NCBI RefSeq assembly: GCF_007993065.1
Contig: NZ_VOPL01000006.1
Span: forward strand, 62,001-126,000
DNA: 64,000 nucleotides
From: Paracoccus aurantiacus
Lineage (GTDB): Bacteria > Pseudomonadota > Alphaproteobacteria > Rhodobacterales > Rhodobacteraceae
Direction: 5' to 3'
Under the pieces are notes generated by a model. It searched no databases and was not told the DNA's origin. It worked only from the letters and a program-made list of their open reading frames with translations. Shown here one piece after another: positions 8,411 through 16,829 of this stretch (within the stretch, counting starts at the first letter, position 1; each line of letters opens with the position of its first letter). A program made the position numbers and the translations under genes.

Positions 8411-9064
8411 ATGCCAGCAGACCCGAAGCCATATCATCACGGCAATCTGATCCCGACCCTGATCGAAACGACGATCGACCTGATCGAAGAACGCGGCGTG
8501 GAAAAAGTGACCGTGCGAGAGGTCGCAAAACGTTCGGGCGTTTCGCCGGGCGCACCGTTTCGCCACTTCAAGTCGAAATCCGCGCTGATGACAGCCGTCG
8601 CAGAACAGGCAATGGAGCGCCTTTTCCAATCGGTGACCGCCGCGCAGGACCCGGCGCTGGAGGGTGTCGATCCTTTGGGGCAGCTTGAACGGATCGGCCT
8701 GGGTTATCTGTCATGGGTCCGCCAGCATCCCACGCATTTCCAGATCGTCAGCAATCGCAAGCTGATCGACTTTCAGGGGTCGGACCTTTCGACCCGTCTG
8801 AACGCGCAGATCCGCGCGCGGATGGTCGCGCTGCTGGAACAGGCGCGCGACAATGGCCAGCTTGCCCCCGGTCAGGACATCGAAACGATTGTCGTGACCT
8901 GCCGCGCCATGGTTTACGGGCTTTCGCGCATGTATGTTGACGGCCACTTCCCGGACTGGCAGCCGGTCGGCGACCCGTTCGAGTGGATGGAGTTCTCGCT
9001 GTCCAACATGATAAACCGGATGCGGACCGAGCCGCGCGTGCTTGCGCCGCCCGATCTGCGCTAG
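8411..9064 (+). CDS. TetR-family transcriptional regulator
   Basis: This 217-residue repressor has an N-terminal helix-turn-helix (about 10-60) with VTVREVAKRSGVSPGAPFRHF, the TetR DNA-recognition signature, and a helical C-terminal ligand domain. The beginning YHHGNL is typical of the subgroup whose C-terminal region carries a WHG-type domain. A strong AGGAGGT (8400-8406) lies 4 bases before ATG 8411 and decides the start over the in-frame GTG at 8405. It converges on the asparaginase gene 12 bases away; a regulatory target is not evident. Confidence 0.88.
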   Translation: MPADPKPYHHGNLIPTLIETTIDLIEERGVEKVTVREVAKRSGVSPGAPFRHFKSKSALMTAVAEQAMERLFQSVTAAQDPALEGVDPLGQLERIGLGYLSWVRQHPTHFQIVSNRKLIDFQGSDLSTRLNAQIRARMVALLEQARDNGQLAPGQDIETIVVTCRAMVYGLSRMYVDGHFPDWQPVGDPFEWMEFSLSNMINRMRTEPRVLAPPDLR

Positions 9065-9076
9065 CTCCCGCTTCCG

Positions 9077-10078
9077 TCAGGCGACACGCGAATGCCCCGG
9101 AAAACCGGGGGCGAGACGAAGGCCGCCAACCTCGATCCCGCGCCAGTTCTTCATCGGGTCGCGCAGAAGCTTGCCGACAATCGGATGCGCCTCGTCCAGC
9201 ATCCCGAGATGGACCAGAAGCGCGGCAATCGCCGCTTCCGAGGCGCGGGTGCCGCCATCCTCTATCTTCAGCGCGACACCCAGCTTCTTCTCGGGGATAA
9301 TCGCGATATAGACCGCCTCGGCGCCCGTCTTTACGGCGACGCGACCGCCCATTGCACGCATCAGCTCGGTGCAGGCGCGGCCTTCGCCGGCCACCAGTTC
9401 CGGATGCGCACGCATCGCATCCACCAGCCGACCCATACCGCGCCCGCGTGCGTCATTGGCCGGGTTGGCAAAGGCCGCCATTGATCTCGCCAGCCCGCTG
9501 ATCGATCCGGCGAAGTTCGGGGCAGAACACCCGTCGATTCCCACGCCCGCCGGCTCCTCCCCGGCGACTTCGGCAGTTGCCTGACGGATCGCCTGCTGCA
9601 AGGGGTGGTCGATTTCCACATATTCCGGGCCGACGCCTGCATGCTGCGTCCAGGTCAGGAATCCCGCATGCTTGCCTGAGCAATTATTGTGCAACTGGTT
9701 CGGCGCATGATGCGAGCAGGTCAGCCGCGTTGCCTCGGCCTTGTCCCAGGGTTTGTGACATCCGCACCGAAGATCATGCTCGCCCAGGCCCAATCCGCTC
9801 AGCCACGCCCCGACCTTTTCGACATGCTGCACCGACCCGTTATGCGAGGCGCAGGCAAGGGCAAGCTGCTCGGGGCCAAGCCCTGCAGCATCCGCCGCCC
9901 CCGATTCCATCATCGGAAGCGCCTGCACCATCTTGCAGGACGAGCGCGGAAAGATGATCGCATCGGGATCGCCCCATGCGGCCATAATATCGCGGCCGTC
10001 GTGAATGACGGCATGGCCGCGATGGACCCCCTCTTGAAGATTTCCGCGCCACAATTCGATCAGTTCTGCCGCCGGCAT
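9077..10078 (-). CDS. L-asparaginase, Rhizobium etli (class 3) type
   Basis: This 333-residue enzyme hydrolyses asparagine to aspartate and ammonia. It belongs to the rhizobial AnsA family, unrelated to the E. coli type. The SxxK pair appears in FPRSSCKMVQ near residue 43. The metal-ligand Cys and Lys appear in NNCSGKHAG, and the second Cys in GIDGCSAPNF. The start at 10078 is chosen because GAGAGGAAG precedes it by 7 bases; longer in-frame starts upstream lack a site and add a non-homologous leader. The flanking genes suggest no pathway. Thermolabile rhizobial asparaginase is the best-known relative. Confidence 0.88.
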   Translation of the reverse strand: MPAAELIELWRGNLQEGVHRGHAVIHDGRDIMAAWGDPDAIIFPRSSCKMVQALPMMESGAADAAGLGPEQLALACASHNGSVQHVEKVGAWLSGLGLGEHDLRCGCHKPWDKAEATRLTCSHHAPNQLHNNCSGKHAGFLTWTQHAGVGPEYVEIDHPLQQAIRQATAEVAGEEPAGVGIDGCSAPNFAGSISGLARSMAAFANPANDARGRGMGRLVDAMRAHPELVAGEGRACTELMRAMGGRVAVKTGAEAVYIAIIPEKKLGVALKIEDGGTRASEAAIAALLVHLGMLDEAHPIVGKLLRDPMKNWRGIEVGGLRLAPGFPGHSRVA

Positions 10079-10224
10079 GATTCCGCTTCCTCTCATTTTC
10101 CTGACAAATGCGCGATTTCCTGCTGAATGGGGTTTTTTCGCGCATCTGTTTGGCGTTATCTTGACGAAGACAAGTAACACAGGCCACAGGCATCGTTAAG
10201 AAAGCTATCGGCAGGAGGCAGAAC

Positions 10225-10749
10225 ATGATCAACAAAACGCTGCGCGGCGCGGCCGCGATTCTGGCAGTTACAGCCGGTCTGGCTGGAACCGTCCAGGCAC
10301 AGGAATCAACCAATGTCGTCGCAACGGAAGGCGACTGGACGGTATTTGCGGGCAGCAACCCGAAGGAATGCTGGGCCGTCTCTCCGCCCAAATCGACCGT
10401 GAACACCAAGGACGGCCAGACCGTCGAGGTTCAGCGCGGCGATATCCGCCTGTATGTCGCCTATCGTCCAGGCGCCGCGGGCGAGGTCAGCTTTACCGGC
10501 GGCTATCCGTTCAAGCCCGGCTCGACCGTGGCGGTCGATATCGGCGGCAGCAAGTTCGACCTGTTCACCGAAGGCGAAAATGCATGGACCGGTTCATCGT
10601 CGGAAGATGCGAAGCTGATCGCGGCGCTTCGCGCGGGCTCCAGCGCGGTGCTGACCGCAGTATCGTCGCGCGGTACGCAAACGGTTGATACGTTCAGCCT
10701 GTCCGGCATCACCGCCGCCACCAATGCGGCAAAATCCAACTGCCAGTAA
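10225..10749 (+). CDS. Invasion-associated locus B (IalB) family periplasmic protein
   Basis: This 174-residue secreted protein has a signal peptide of 25 residues (QAQ cleavage) and an IalB domain across the rest. The domain includes GDWTVFA near residue 37, an IRLYVAYRPG strand and a C-terminal Cys (SNCQ) that could pair with the Cys near residue 49. AGGAGG lies 8 bases before the ATG. IalB proteins are widespread in alphaproteobacteria and are mostly uncharacterised outside Bartonella; the name does not imply virulence here. It is monocistronic, ending at a strong terminator. Confidence 0.86.
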   Translation: MINKTLRGAAAILAVTAGLAGTVQAQESTNVVATEGDWTVFAGSNPKECWAVSPPKSTVNTKDGQTVEVQRGDIRLYVAYRPGAAGEVSFTGGYPFKPGSTVAVDIGGSKFDLFTEGENAWTGSSSEDAKLIAALRAGSSAVLTAVSSRGTQTVDTFSLSGITAATNAAKSNCQ

Positions 10750-10802
10750 ATCGGCAGCGCCTGCCACTGGCAGGTTATTCGGGACACACAGTTCTACAAT
10801 CG

Positions 10803-10833
10803 AATGGCCCGGCTTGATTGGCGGGCCATTTTT
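10803..10833 (+). terminator. Rho-independent terminator of the IalB-family gene
   Basis: AATGGCCCG (10803-10811) and CGGGCCATT (10822-10830) form a 9-base-pair perfect stem with a 10-base loop, running into a run of five T. It lies just before rlmN. Confidence 0.85.
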
Positions 10834-10869
10834 CATTATGTCTGCTGCCTTCCCAAGGATTCTGCCGCC

Positions 10870-12042
10870 ATGACCGCCCCGATCACGCAAGACGTGCTGA
10901 CCATACCGCGCAAGCTGCCCGAAACGGGACGACAGAATATTGTCGGCCTGACCCGCGACCAGTTGCGCGATGCACTGATCGCCGCCGGCACACCCGAAAA
11001 GCAGGTCAAGATGCGCGTCGGGCAGATCTGGCAATGGGTCTATTACTGGGGCGTGCGCGATTTCGCGGACATGACCAACCTTTCCAAGGATTATCGCGCG
11101 CTTCTTGCCGAAAAATTCGAGATTGCGCTGCCCGAGGTCGTCACCCGGCAGATTTCGGAAGACGGCACCCGCAAATACCTGCTGCGGATCGCCGGCGGCC
11201 ACGAGGTCGAAGCCGTCTATATCCCCGAGGAGAATCGCGGAACGCTGTGCGTCTCGTCCCAGGTGGGCTGCACCCTCACCTGTTCCTTCTGCCATACCGG
11301 CACCCAGAAGCTGGTCCGCAACCTGACGCCGGGCGAGATCGTCGGGCAGGTCATGCTGGTCCGCGACGATCTGGGCGAATGGCCTGAACAGGGCAAACCC
11401 AAGGACGAGACGCGGCTGGTCAGCAATGTCGTGCTGATGGGCATGGGAGAGCCGCTTTACAATTTCGATGCGGTTCGCGACGCGATGCGCGTCGTCATGG
11501 ACGGCGAGGGGCTTTCGCTGTCGCGTCGCCGCATCACGCTGTCAACCTCTGGCGTTGTGCCTGAAATCGCCAAAACAGCAGAGGAGATCGGTTGCCAGCT
11601 GGCGATCAGCTTCCACGCCACGACCGACGAGGTCCGCGACAAGCTGGTGCCGATCAACAAGAAATGGAATATCGCCACACTGCTCGATGCCCTGCGGGAT
11701 TACCCCAAGCTGTCGAACAGCGAACGCATCACCTTCGAATATGTGATGCTCGACGGTGTGAACGACAGTGACGAGGATGCGCGCCGTCTTGTGAAGCTGA
11801 TCCGCGGCATTCCGGCCAAGATCAACCTGATCCCGTTCAATGAATGGCCCGGCGCGCCCTATAGGCGTTCAAGCTGGGACCGGATCGAGAAATTTGCCGA
11901 CATCATCTATAAGGCAGGTTACGCCAGCCCCATCCGGACCCCGCGCGGCGAAGACATCATGGCTGCCTGCGGGCAGCTGAAATCGGCGACGGAGCGCGGG
12001 CGGAAGTCGAAAGCGCAGGTTGAGGCAGAGGCGCAGGCCTGA
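10870..12042 (+). CDS. rlmN: 23S rRNA (adenine-2503-C2)-methyltransferase
   Basis: This 390-residue radical-SAM enzyme methylates C2 of A2503 in 23S rRNA, and also A37 of some tRNAs. The Fe-S cluster motif CTLTCSFC is a canonical CxxxCxxC near residue 137. The methyl-carrying Cys lies in the C-terminal AACGQLK segment near residue 366. GMGEPLYN is also diagnostic. The ATG at 10870 fits the family N-terminus and follows AAGGA; a longer frame begins inside the upstream terminator and is unlikely. The fold and all catalytic Cys residues are intact. Confidence 0.95.
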   Translation: MTAPITQDVLTIPRKLPETGRQNIVGLTRDQLRDALIAAGTPEKQVKMRVGQIWQWVYYWGVRDFADMTNLSKDYRALLAEKFEIALPEVVTRQISEDGTRKYLLRIAGGHEVEAVYIPEENRGTLCVSSQVGCTLTCSFCHTGTQKLVRNLTPGEIVGQVMLVRDDLGEWPEQGKPKDETRLVSNVVLMGMGEPLYNFDAVRDAMRVVMDGEGLSLSRRRITLSTSGVVPEIAKTAEEIGCQLAISFHATTDEVRDKLVPINKKWNIATLLDALRDYPKLSNSERITFEYVMLDGVNDSDEDARRLVKLIRGIPAKINLIPFNEWPGAPYRRSSWDRIEKFADIIYKAGYASPIRTPRGEDIMAACGQLKSATERGRKSKAQVEAEAQA

Positions 12043-12060
12043 TCCGGGCTGGTGTCAGGC

Positions 12061-12153
12061 CGCGGATAACGCGCTGAAGCCGACTTTGCAGCGTCAGCTG
12101 AAGGGTTTTCAGATCGGTCCACGCATCCGCAGCGTGCAAACGGCTTATCCGCG
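12061..12153. repeat. 9-base inverted repeat between rlmN and the ribokinase gene
   Basis: CGCGGATAA (12061-12069) and TTATCCGCG (12145-12153) are exact complements 75 bases apart in the 132-base gap between two convergent genes. They could close a large stem-loop; no T tract follows either side. Confidence 0.4.
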
Positions 12154-12174
12154 ACCCGCGAACGCCCTTCGGGA

Positions 12175-13089
12175 TCAAAGCGCGGCGAATTCCTCTGCCG
12201 TCAGGTAAGAACTTTGCGTCCCGCGACGCGTGATCGAGCAGGCGGCATATCGTGCGGCCTGACGCAGGGCGGCCTTCGCATCCATCCCTGACGCCAGAAA
12301 ATGCGCGAAACTGCCGATGAACGCATCGCCTGCGCCGGTGGTATCGACAGGCGTGACCTTGACCGGCGCGATTTCCTCGACCTCATCGGCAGTCACCAGC
12401 CGCGCACCGCGACCGCCAAGTGTCACAACGACCTGCCCAATGCCCTGTCCGATCAGATGGCGGGCGGCCTTGATAATATCTTCATCGGTTTTTGTCGGCA
12501 TGCCGGTCAGCGTCGCAAGCTCTGTCTCATTCGGGCAGAAGAAGGACAAACCGGCAAGCTTTTTCACGTCCAGCTCGGTCGAGGCGGGTGCAGGATTCAG
12601 TATCGTCGTGATCCCGCGCCCGGCAGCCCAGGCGATTGTGTGGTAATTCACCTCCAGCGGCACTTCCAGTTGCATCAGGATTGCGTCGCATTGCGCAAGC
12701 GCGGGTGCAGCTTCGTCCACATGATCCGGCGAAAGCGCTGCGTTGGCACCCTTGATGATGAGGATCGAGTTCTCGCCCGACGGTTCCACGAAGATGGGCG
12801 CAACACCGGATGACGTGTTGGCAATCACGTGGACATGGCTGGAATCAATTCCGTTATCCTTGAAATTGCGTATCTGCTGCTGCCCGAACATGTCATCACC
12901 CACACAGGTGACGACGGTCACGGCAGAGCCGAGACGCGCGGCCGCGATGGCCTGATTTGCCCCCTTTCCGCCAAAGCCCAGCAGGAAATCCGGCGCCTCG
13001 ATCGTTTCGCCCGGCGCTGGCATCCTGTCGGTATATGTAACGAGATCAATCATGTTCGATCCCACGACCCCGATACGCCCCTTGCTCAT
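12175..13089 (-). CDS. rbsK: Ribokinase (PfkB family)
   Basis: This 304-residue sugar kinase phosphorylates ribose at O5. The GFGGKGANQAIAAARLG motif near residue 40 is the substrate-binding PfkB signature 1. DTTGAGDAFIGSFAHFL near residue 245 is signature 2 and carries the catalytic Asp and the anion hole. Length and motif spacing match ribokinase better than fructokinase, but other sugar specificities are possible. No ribose transporter or other rbs gene is nearby. GGGAGACGAGGG precedes the ATG. Confidence 0.87.
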   Translation of the reverse strand: MSKGRIGVVGSNMIDLVTYTDRMPAPGETIEAPDFLLGFGGKGANQAIAAARLGSAVTVVTCVGDDMFGQQQIRNFKDNGIDSSHVHVIANTSSGVAPIFVEPSGENSILIIKGANAALSPDHVDEAAPALAQCDAILMQLEVPLEVNYHTIAWAAGRGITTILNPAPASTELDVKKLAGLSFFCPNETELATLTGMPTKTDEDIIKAARHLIGQGIGQVVVTLGGRGARLVTADEVEEIAPVKVTPVDTTGAGDAFIGSFAHFLASGMDAKAALRQAARYAACSITRRGTQSSYLTAEEFAAL

Positions 13090-13278
13090 CCCTCGTCTCC
13101 CGCTTCTGCGATCTTCATTTATCGGCCTTTGTTCGCACCGCTGAAACGCGATAAAACGCGCCGCGCCCGGACAGGCGGCGATTCAGCGATACTGCCCCGG
13201 CTGCGCTTCATCGACAATAAGCGACGCTGTTCTTTTACAGCGGGCCACCGGCGCTGACCTCGCCTTCGCAAGCCGTGT

Positions 13279-14013
13279 CTAATCCTGCCGGAAACAGCTG
13301 TCGCGCCCATCGCGCGCGATTGTTGCCGCGCCATCCGCAATCGCCCGAGAGCGGCGCGTTGGCTGACCGGTGCCGCGCAACTTCGGCGCTGGCAGAACCG
13401 CTGCAAGGCGCGCTGCCTGCACCGGCGTCAGCCGGTCAGGCGTTGTGCCGAAATGATAGGCCGCAGCGGCGTGGATTCCGAAAATGCCGGGCCCGAACTC
13501 TGCGAGGTTCAGATAGACCTCCAGGATACGCTTCTTGGTCCAGACCGCCTCGACCATAGGGGTCATCGTCGCCTCCAGCGCCTTGCGGATCCAGCTGCGA
13601 CCCTGCCAGAGATATACATTCTTCACCACCTGCTGTGAGATCGTGGATGCCCCGCCTTGCCGTCCGGCGGCGATGACGCGCCTGATCTCGGCCATGTCGA
13701 AGCCCCAATGCTGGCAGAAGTTTGCATCCTCTGCCGCAACCACGGAGCGCGCGACAACCGGCGCGATGTCGTCTATCCGCGTCCATTTCCGGTCAGCGAT
13801 CGGATATTCCCGCGCGTTCTGGATGATCGTGAACGTCGTCGGCGGGTTGAAGATCGCGAACAACAGGACGAGAGCAACGCCAAGCAGCGCAAGCCGAAGG
13901 CTCAGATACCAGACCCAACCGAAAAGCCAGCGGGAAACCCCGGTTCGACGCCGGCGCCGCGCGCGGCGCGGTTCGGCGATTTCGGCTGGCTTTGCGTTAA
14001 CAGGACGGCGCAT
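13279..14013 (-). CDS. mtgA: Monofunctional biosynthetic peptidoglycan transglycosylase
   Basis: This 244-residue GT51 enzyme polymerises lipid II into glycan strands at the outer face of the inner membrane. A basic cytoplasmic leader (1-28) is followed by one transmembrane helix (about 33-55). The catalytic Glu95 lies in VAAEDANFCQHWG. GGASTISQQVVKN (120-132) and KKRILEVYLNLAEFGPGIFG (160-179) are GT51 motifs, the latter holding the second Glu. There is no transpeptidase domain, so it is not a class A PBP. It lies 189 bases upstream of rbsK on the same strand, with no obvious gene between. Confidence 0.94.
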   Translation of the reverse strand: MRRPVNAKPAEIAEPRRARRRRRTGVSRWLFGWVWYLSLRLALLGVALVLLFAIFNPPTTFTIIQNAREYPIADRKWTRIDDIAPVVARSVVAAEDANFCQHWGFDMAEIRRVIAAGRQGGASTISQQVVKNVYLWQGRSWIRKALEATMTPMVEAVWTKKRILEVYLNLAEFGPGIFGIHAAAAYHFGTTPDRLTPVQAARLAAVLPAPKLRGTGQPTRRSRAIADGAATIARDGRDSCFRQD

Positions 14014-14070
14014 GGCCGCGTGGTGTCACGCTGCCATGCGCAAGGTCAAGAGCGCTTGAACCAACCTGCG

Positions 14071-14613
14071 TCACACACCCGCCGCAGGTGTCGTGGTTCC
14101 ATCGGACGATGCGGGCGTCATGCCCGCGTCAGTCAATGCCTCACGCAAACGCTCCTCATCCGCGTTTGAGAGAGAGCTTTGGATAACGCGGCCCTTCTTG
14201 TGGTAGCCGGCAATGCGGTCCAGAACCTTGTCGGTCGTCATTTCGCGGACAAGCAGGAATAGTGCTGACCCGCCGGGCGCGACCTTCTGGCCGATCTCTC
14301 GCATGAAATCATCATTCACGCCGTAGTCGGTCAGATACCCGGCAAGTGCGCCCGACCCGGCACCAACGGCAGCACCAACCAGCGGGTTCAGGAACAAAAG
14401 CCCGACCAGCGTGCCCCAGAACGTGCCGCCTACAGCGCCCGCAGCGGTGAGATTCAGTGACTGATGCAGCTGGATGTCATCCGCCTCTGGTCGGGTGACG
14501 ACAACGGCGTCTTCCAGCTTGATAAGGTATTCACTTTGCAGCTTGACCAGTTCGGACCGAAGATCGAAGGCAGAGGTCTCATCATCAAACGCGATTACCA
14601 GAAGGTCAGACAT
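14071..14613 (-). CDS. DUF1269 family protein
   Basis: This 180-residue protein of unknown function starts MSDLLVIAFDDETSAF, the usual DUF1269 beginning. A glycine- and alanine-rich hydrophobic centre (about 60-95) is followed by a C-terminal alpha/beta part ending in a Thr/Ala-rich tail. The ATG at 14613 is chosen because GGAGAAA lies 4 bases before it; the in-frame ATG at 14625 has no site. The glycine-zipper-like centre suggests membrane association. It is divergent from an SDR gene, with 140 bases between. Confidence 0.82.
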   Translation of the reverse strand: MSDLLVIAFDDETSAFDLRSELVKLQSEYLIKLEDAVVVTRPEADDIQLHQSLNLTAAGAVGGTFWGTLVGLLFLNPLVGAAVGAGSGALAGYLTDYGVNDDFMREIGQKVAPGGSALFLLVREMTTDKVLDRIAGYHKKGRVIQSSLSNADEERLREALTDAGMTPASSDGTTTPAAGV

Positions 14614-14753
14614 GGCTTTCTCCATAGTTTCGGATTCTCAGAAGATCTGCGCGCGAAAAGGCGCCCGCTTGAAAACCCACAGAAACGCGGCGGGTTCCAC
14701 TGGACAATCCGGCCGCAGCGCGCATCCTTGCGGCAACCAATCTGGAGGATGAC

Positions 14754-15533
14754 ATGGATCTCGGCATCAGGGGAAAGCGCGCACTCGTCTGTGCGGCATC
14801 GAAGGGACTGGGCCGCGGCTGCGCAGAAGCGCTTGCGGCCGAGGGGGTGGATCTGGTGATAAATGCACGCGGCCAGGAGGCCTTGTCAAAGACGGCCGAG
14901 GATATCGCCCAGCGCCACGGCGTATCTGTCGAGGCTGTTGCCGCAGACATCACAACCGAGGACGGTCGCGCAGCCGTTCTGGATGTCGCAGGCCAGATTG
15001 ACATTCTCGTCAATAACGCAGGCGGGCCGCCGCCCGGCAACTGGCGGGACTGGTCACGGGACGATTTCATCAAGGCGCTTGATGCAAACCTGCTGACAGC
15101 GGTGGCGCTGATGCAGGCATGCGTTCCAGGGATGATTGATCGCGGCTGGGGACGGGTGGTGAACATCACTTCGGCCGCGGTGCGCTCGCCGATCCCGATC
15201 CTTGGCTTGTCGAATACCGCGAGAACTGGGTTGACGGGCTTCGTTGCCGGCATGTCGCGCGACGTGGCAAAGCACGGTGTCATCGTGAATAATATCTTGC
15301 CCGGCCTGCACGCAACTGATCGCGCCGATAACCTGGATGGCGGCGCGGCGAAGGCCGAAGGCATAACGAAAGAAGAAGCGCGCGCCCGCAGGCAGGCAGG
15401 GATTCCGGTCGGAAGGTATGGAAGCGCAATGGATTTCGGCGCTGCATGCGCCTTCCTTTGCAGCCAGCAGGCCCAGTTTATCGTCGGGCAGAATCTTCTT
15501 GTTGACGGCGGCACGCTGAACGTGACGATGTAG
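14754..15533 (+). CDS. SDR-family oxidoreductase with a degenerate active site
   Basis: This 259-residue protein has the short-chain dehydrogenase fold. The cofactor loop is AASKGLGRG (residues 14-22) rather than the usual TGxxxGxG. NNAGG near residue 87 and the ITSAA strand near 138 are present. The catalytic YxxxK is replaced: the aligned segment reads LGLSNTARTGLTG, giving Ser and Arg where Tyr and Lys belong. A related group of FabG-like SDRs shares this pattern, so the loss is probably ancient. GGAGG lies 5 bases before the ATG. Its reaction, if any, is unknown. Confidence 0.85.
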   Translation: MDLGIRGKRALVCAASKGLGRGCAEALAAEGVDLVINARGQEALSKTAEDIAQRHGVSVEAVAADITTEDGRAAVLDVAGQIDILVNNAGGPPPGNWRDWSRDDFIKALDANLLTAVALMQACVPGMIDRGWGRVVNITSAAVRSPIPILGLSNTARTGLTGFVAGMSRDVAKHGVIVNNILPGLHATDRADNLDGGAAKAEGITKEEARARRQAGIPVGRYGSAMDFGAACAFLCSQQAQFIVGQNLLVDGGTLNVTM

Positions 15534-15559
15534 CTGTTGTCATGGGCTTGAGCTTTTCC

Positions 15560-15581
15560 GTGTCTGCCCGAAGGCGGACAC
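15560..15581 (-). other. UUCG-tetraloop hairpin downstream of flgI
   Basis: Read on the minus strand, GTGTCCGCC-TTCG-GGCAGACAC forms a 9-base-pair stem with one G-T pair, closed by the extra-stable C(UUCG)G tetraloop. It lies about 145 bases past the flgI stop. No T run follows, so it may protect or end the flagellar transcript. Confidence 0.45.
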
Positions 15582-15725
15582 CCTGCTATCCATGTTGGGC
15601 AGCGTCGTTCTTCGCAGGCGCTTCCTTGCGCTTTTCTGGCAGGCGCCAGCATACACGCCAGATGTCTCAACTGCCGCACGACGACGCGCGTCACCAGCCC
15701 CTTCACGATCACGCGCCACGCTCCG

Positions 15726-16829
15726 TCAGTTGACGACAAGTTCTGCGTGAAGCGCGCCTGCGGCATTGATGGCCTTCAGGATGTCAATCAGATCTCGCGG
15801 GGAAACGCCAAGCGCATTCAGCCCCGCAACCACATCGGAAAGTGATGAGCTGCCCTGAACTTCCGCAAAACCGATGCCAGATTCCTCGGTGATCAGCGCG
15901 GCGCTTTCATTAATGATGACCGTCTCGCCTTGGGCAAACGGATTAGGCTGCGACACCACAGGTTTTTCCTGCACTCTGAGCGTCAGGTTCCCCTGCGACA
16001 CCGCCACCCGCGACACGCGGACATCTTCGCCCATAACGATGGTCCCGGATCGGTGATCAACCACGACACGCGCCTTGCCGTCCGTGTCGACCATAATATT
16101 CTCGATCCGGCCAAGCAGGCGTGCCGGGTTGATGTTCGGGCTGCCCGAAAGATCCAGTGAGACCGTTCCGGCATCCACCATTTCCGCGATTTGGCCGACG
16201 CCGCTCGAATTGACAGCTCTCTCGATGCGAGAAGCCGTGGTGAAATCGGGCTGCTTGAGTGCAAGGCGTATGTTGCGAAGCGTCGAGAAGTCGAAATCCA
16301 CTTCTCGTTCCACCCTGGCGCCCGACGGGATAGAGCCCGAGGTAGGGACACCCTGGACAACCGCTGCATTGTCGGCCTTCGCGGAAACGCCCCCTGAAAT
16401 TACGGAGCCCTGCGCTACAGCGTAGATGTCACCATCGGCGGCGCTCAAAGGCGTCATGACCAGCGTTCCGCCCATGAGGCTTTGCGCATCGCCAATCGCC
16501 GAAACCGTTATATCGATCTGGCTGCCTGCGCGCGCGAAGGGTGGAAGAACCGCCGTGACCATGACGGCCGCGACGTTCTTTGGCCGAAACTGATCCGAGC
16601 TCACATTGACGCCCAGCCTTTCCAGCAAGGTAACCATCATATCCTCGGTATAGGGCGCATTGCGCAGGCTATCGCCTGTTCCGTTAAGACCTACGACCAG
16701 GCCATATCCAAGCAGGTCATTGCCGCGCACACCGTCAAAGACAACGACATCCTTCAGGCGAACCGTCGCCGCATTGGCAGGCAGCATGGTCAGAACGATC
16801 GTCAGCAGACTTGTCAGGAGCGCTTTCAC
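15726..16829 (-). CDS. flgI: Flagellar P-ring protein FlgI
   Basis: This 367-residue periplasmic protein forms the P ring around the flagellar rod. A signal peptide ends at ANA (residue 20). The conserved start of the mature protein is followed by GYGLVVGLNGTGDS (about 42-55), and the C-terminal SLSDVVAGLNALGVSPRDLIDILKAI segment is nearly invariant in FlgI. Translation starts at GTG 16829, overlapping the flgL stop as GTGA. It is the last gene of a motB-flgE-flgK-flgL-flgI operon. Confidence 0.96.
   Translation of the reverse strand: MKALLTSLLTIVLTMLPANAATVRLKDVVVFDGVRGNDLLGYGLVVGLNGTGDSLRNAPYTEDMMVTLLERLGVNVSSDQFRPKNVAAVMVTAVLPPFARAGSQIDITVSAIGDAQSLMGGTLVMTPLSAADGDIYAVAQGSVISGGVSAKADNAAVVQGVPTSGSIPSGARVEREVDFDFSTLRNIRLALKQPDFTTASRIERAVNSSGVGQIAEMVDAGTVSLDLSGSPNINPARLLGRIENIMVDTDGKARVVVDHRSGTIVMGEDVRVSRVAVSQGNLTLRVQEKPVVSQPNPFAQGETVIINESAALITEESGIGFAEVQGSSSLSDVVAGLNALGVSPRDLIDILKAINAAGALHAELVVN

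Noticed and set aside
10079..10224. A transcription promoter with TTGACG near 10158 for the IalB-family gene
   Set aside because: No acceptable -10 hexamer lies at 16-18 bases from it, so the match is not strong enough to annotate.
13090..13278. A small gene between rbsK and mtgA
   Set aside because: Open frames here have no ribosome-binding site and no recognisable composition or motif; I see nothing convincing in these 189 bases.
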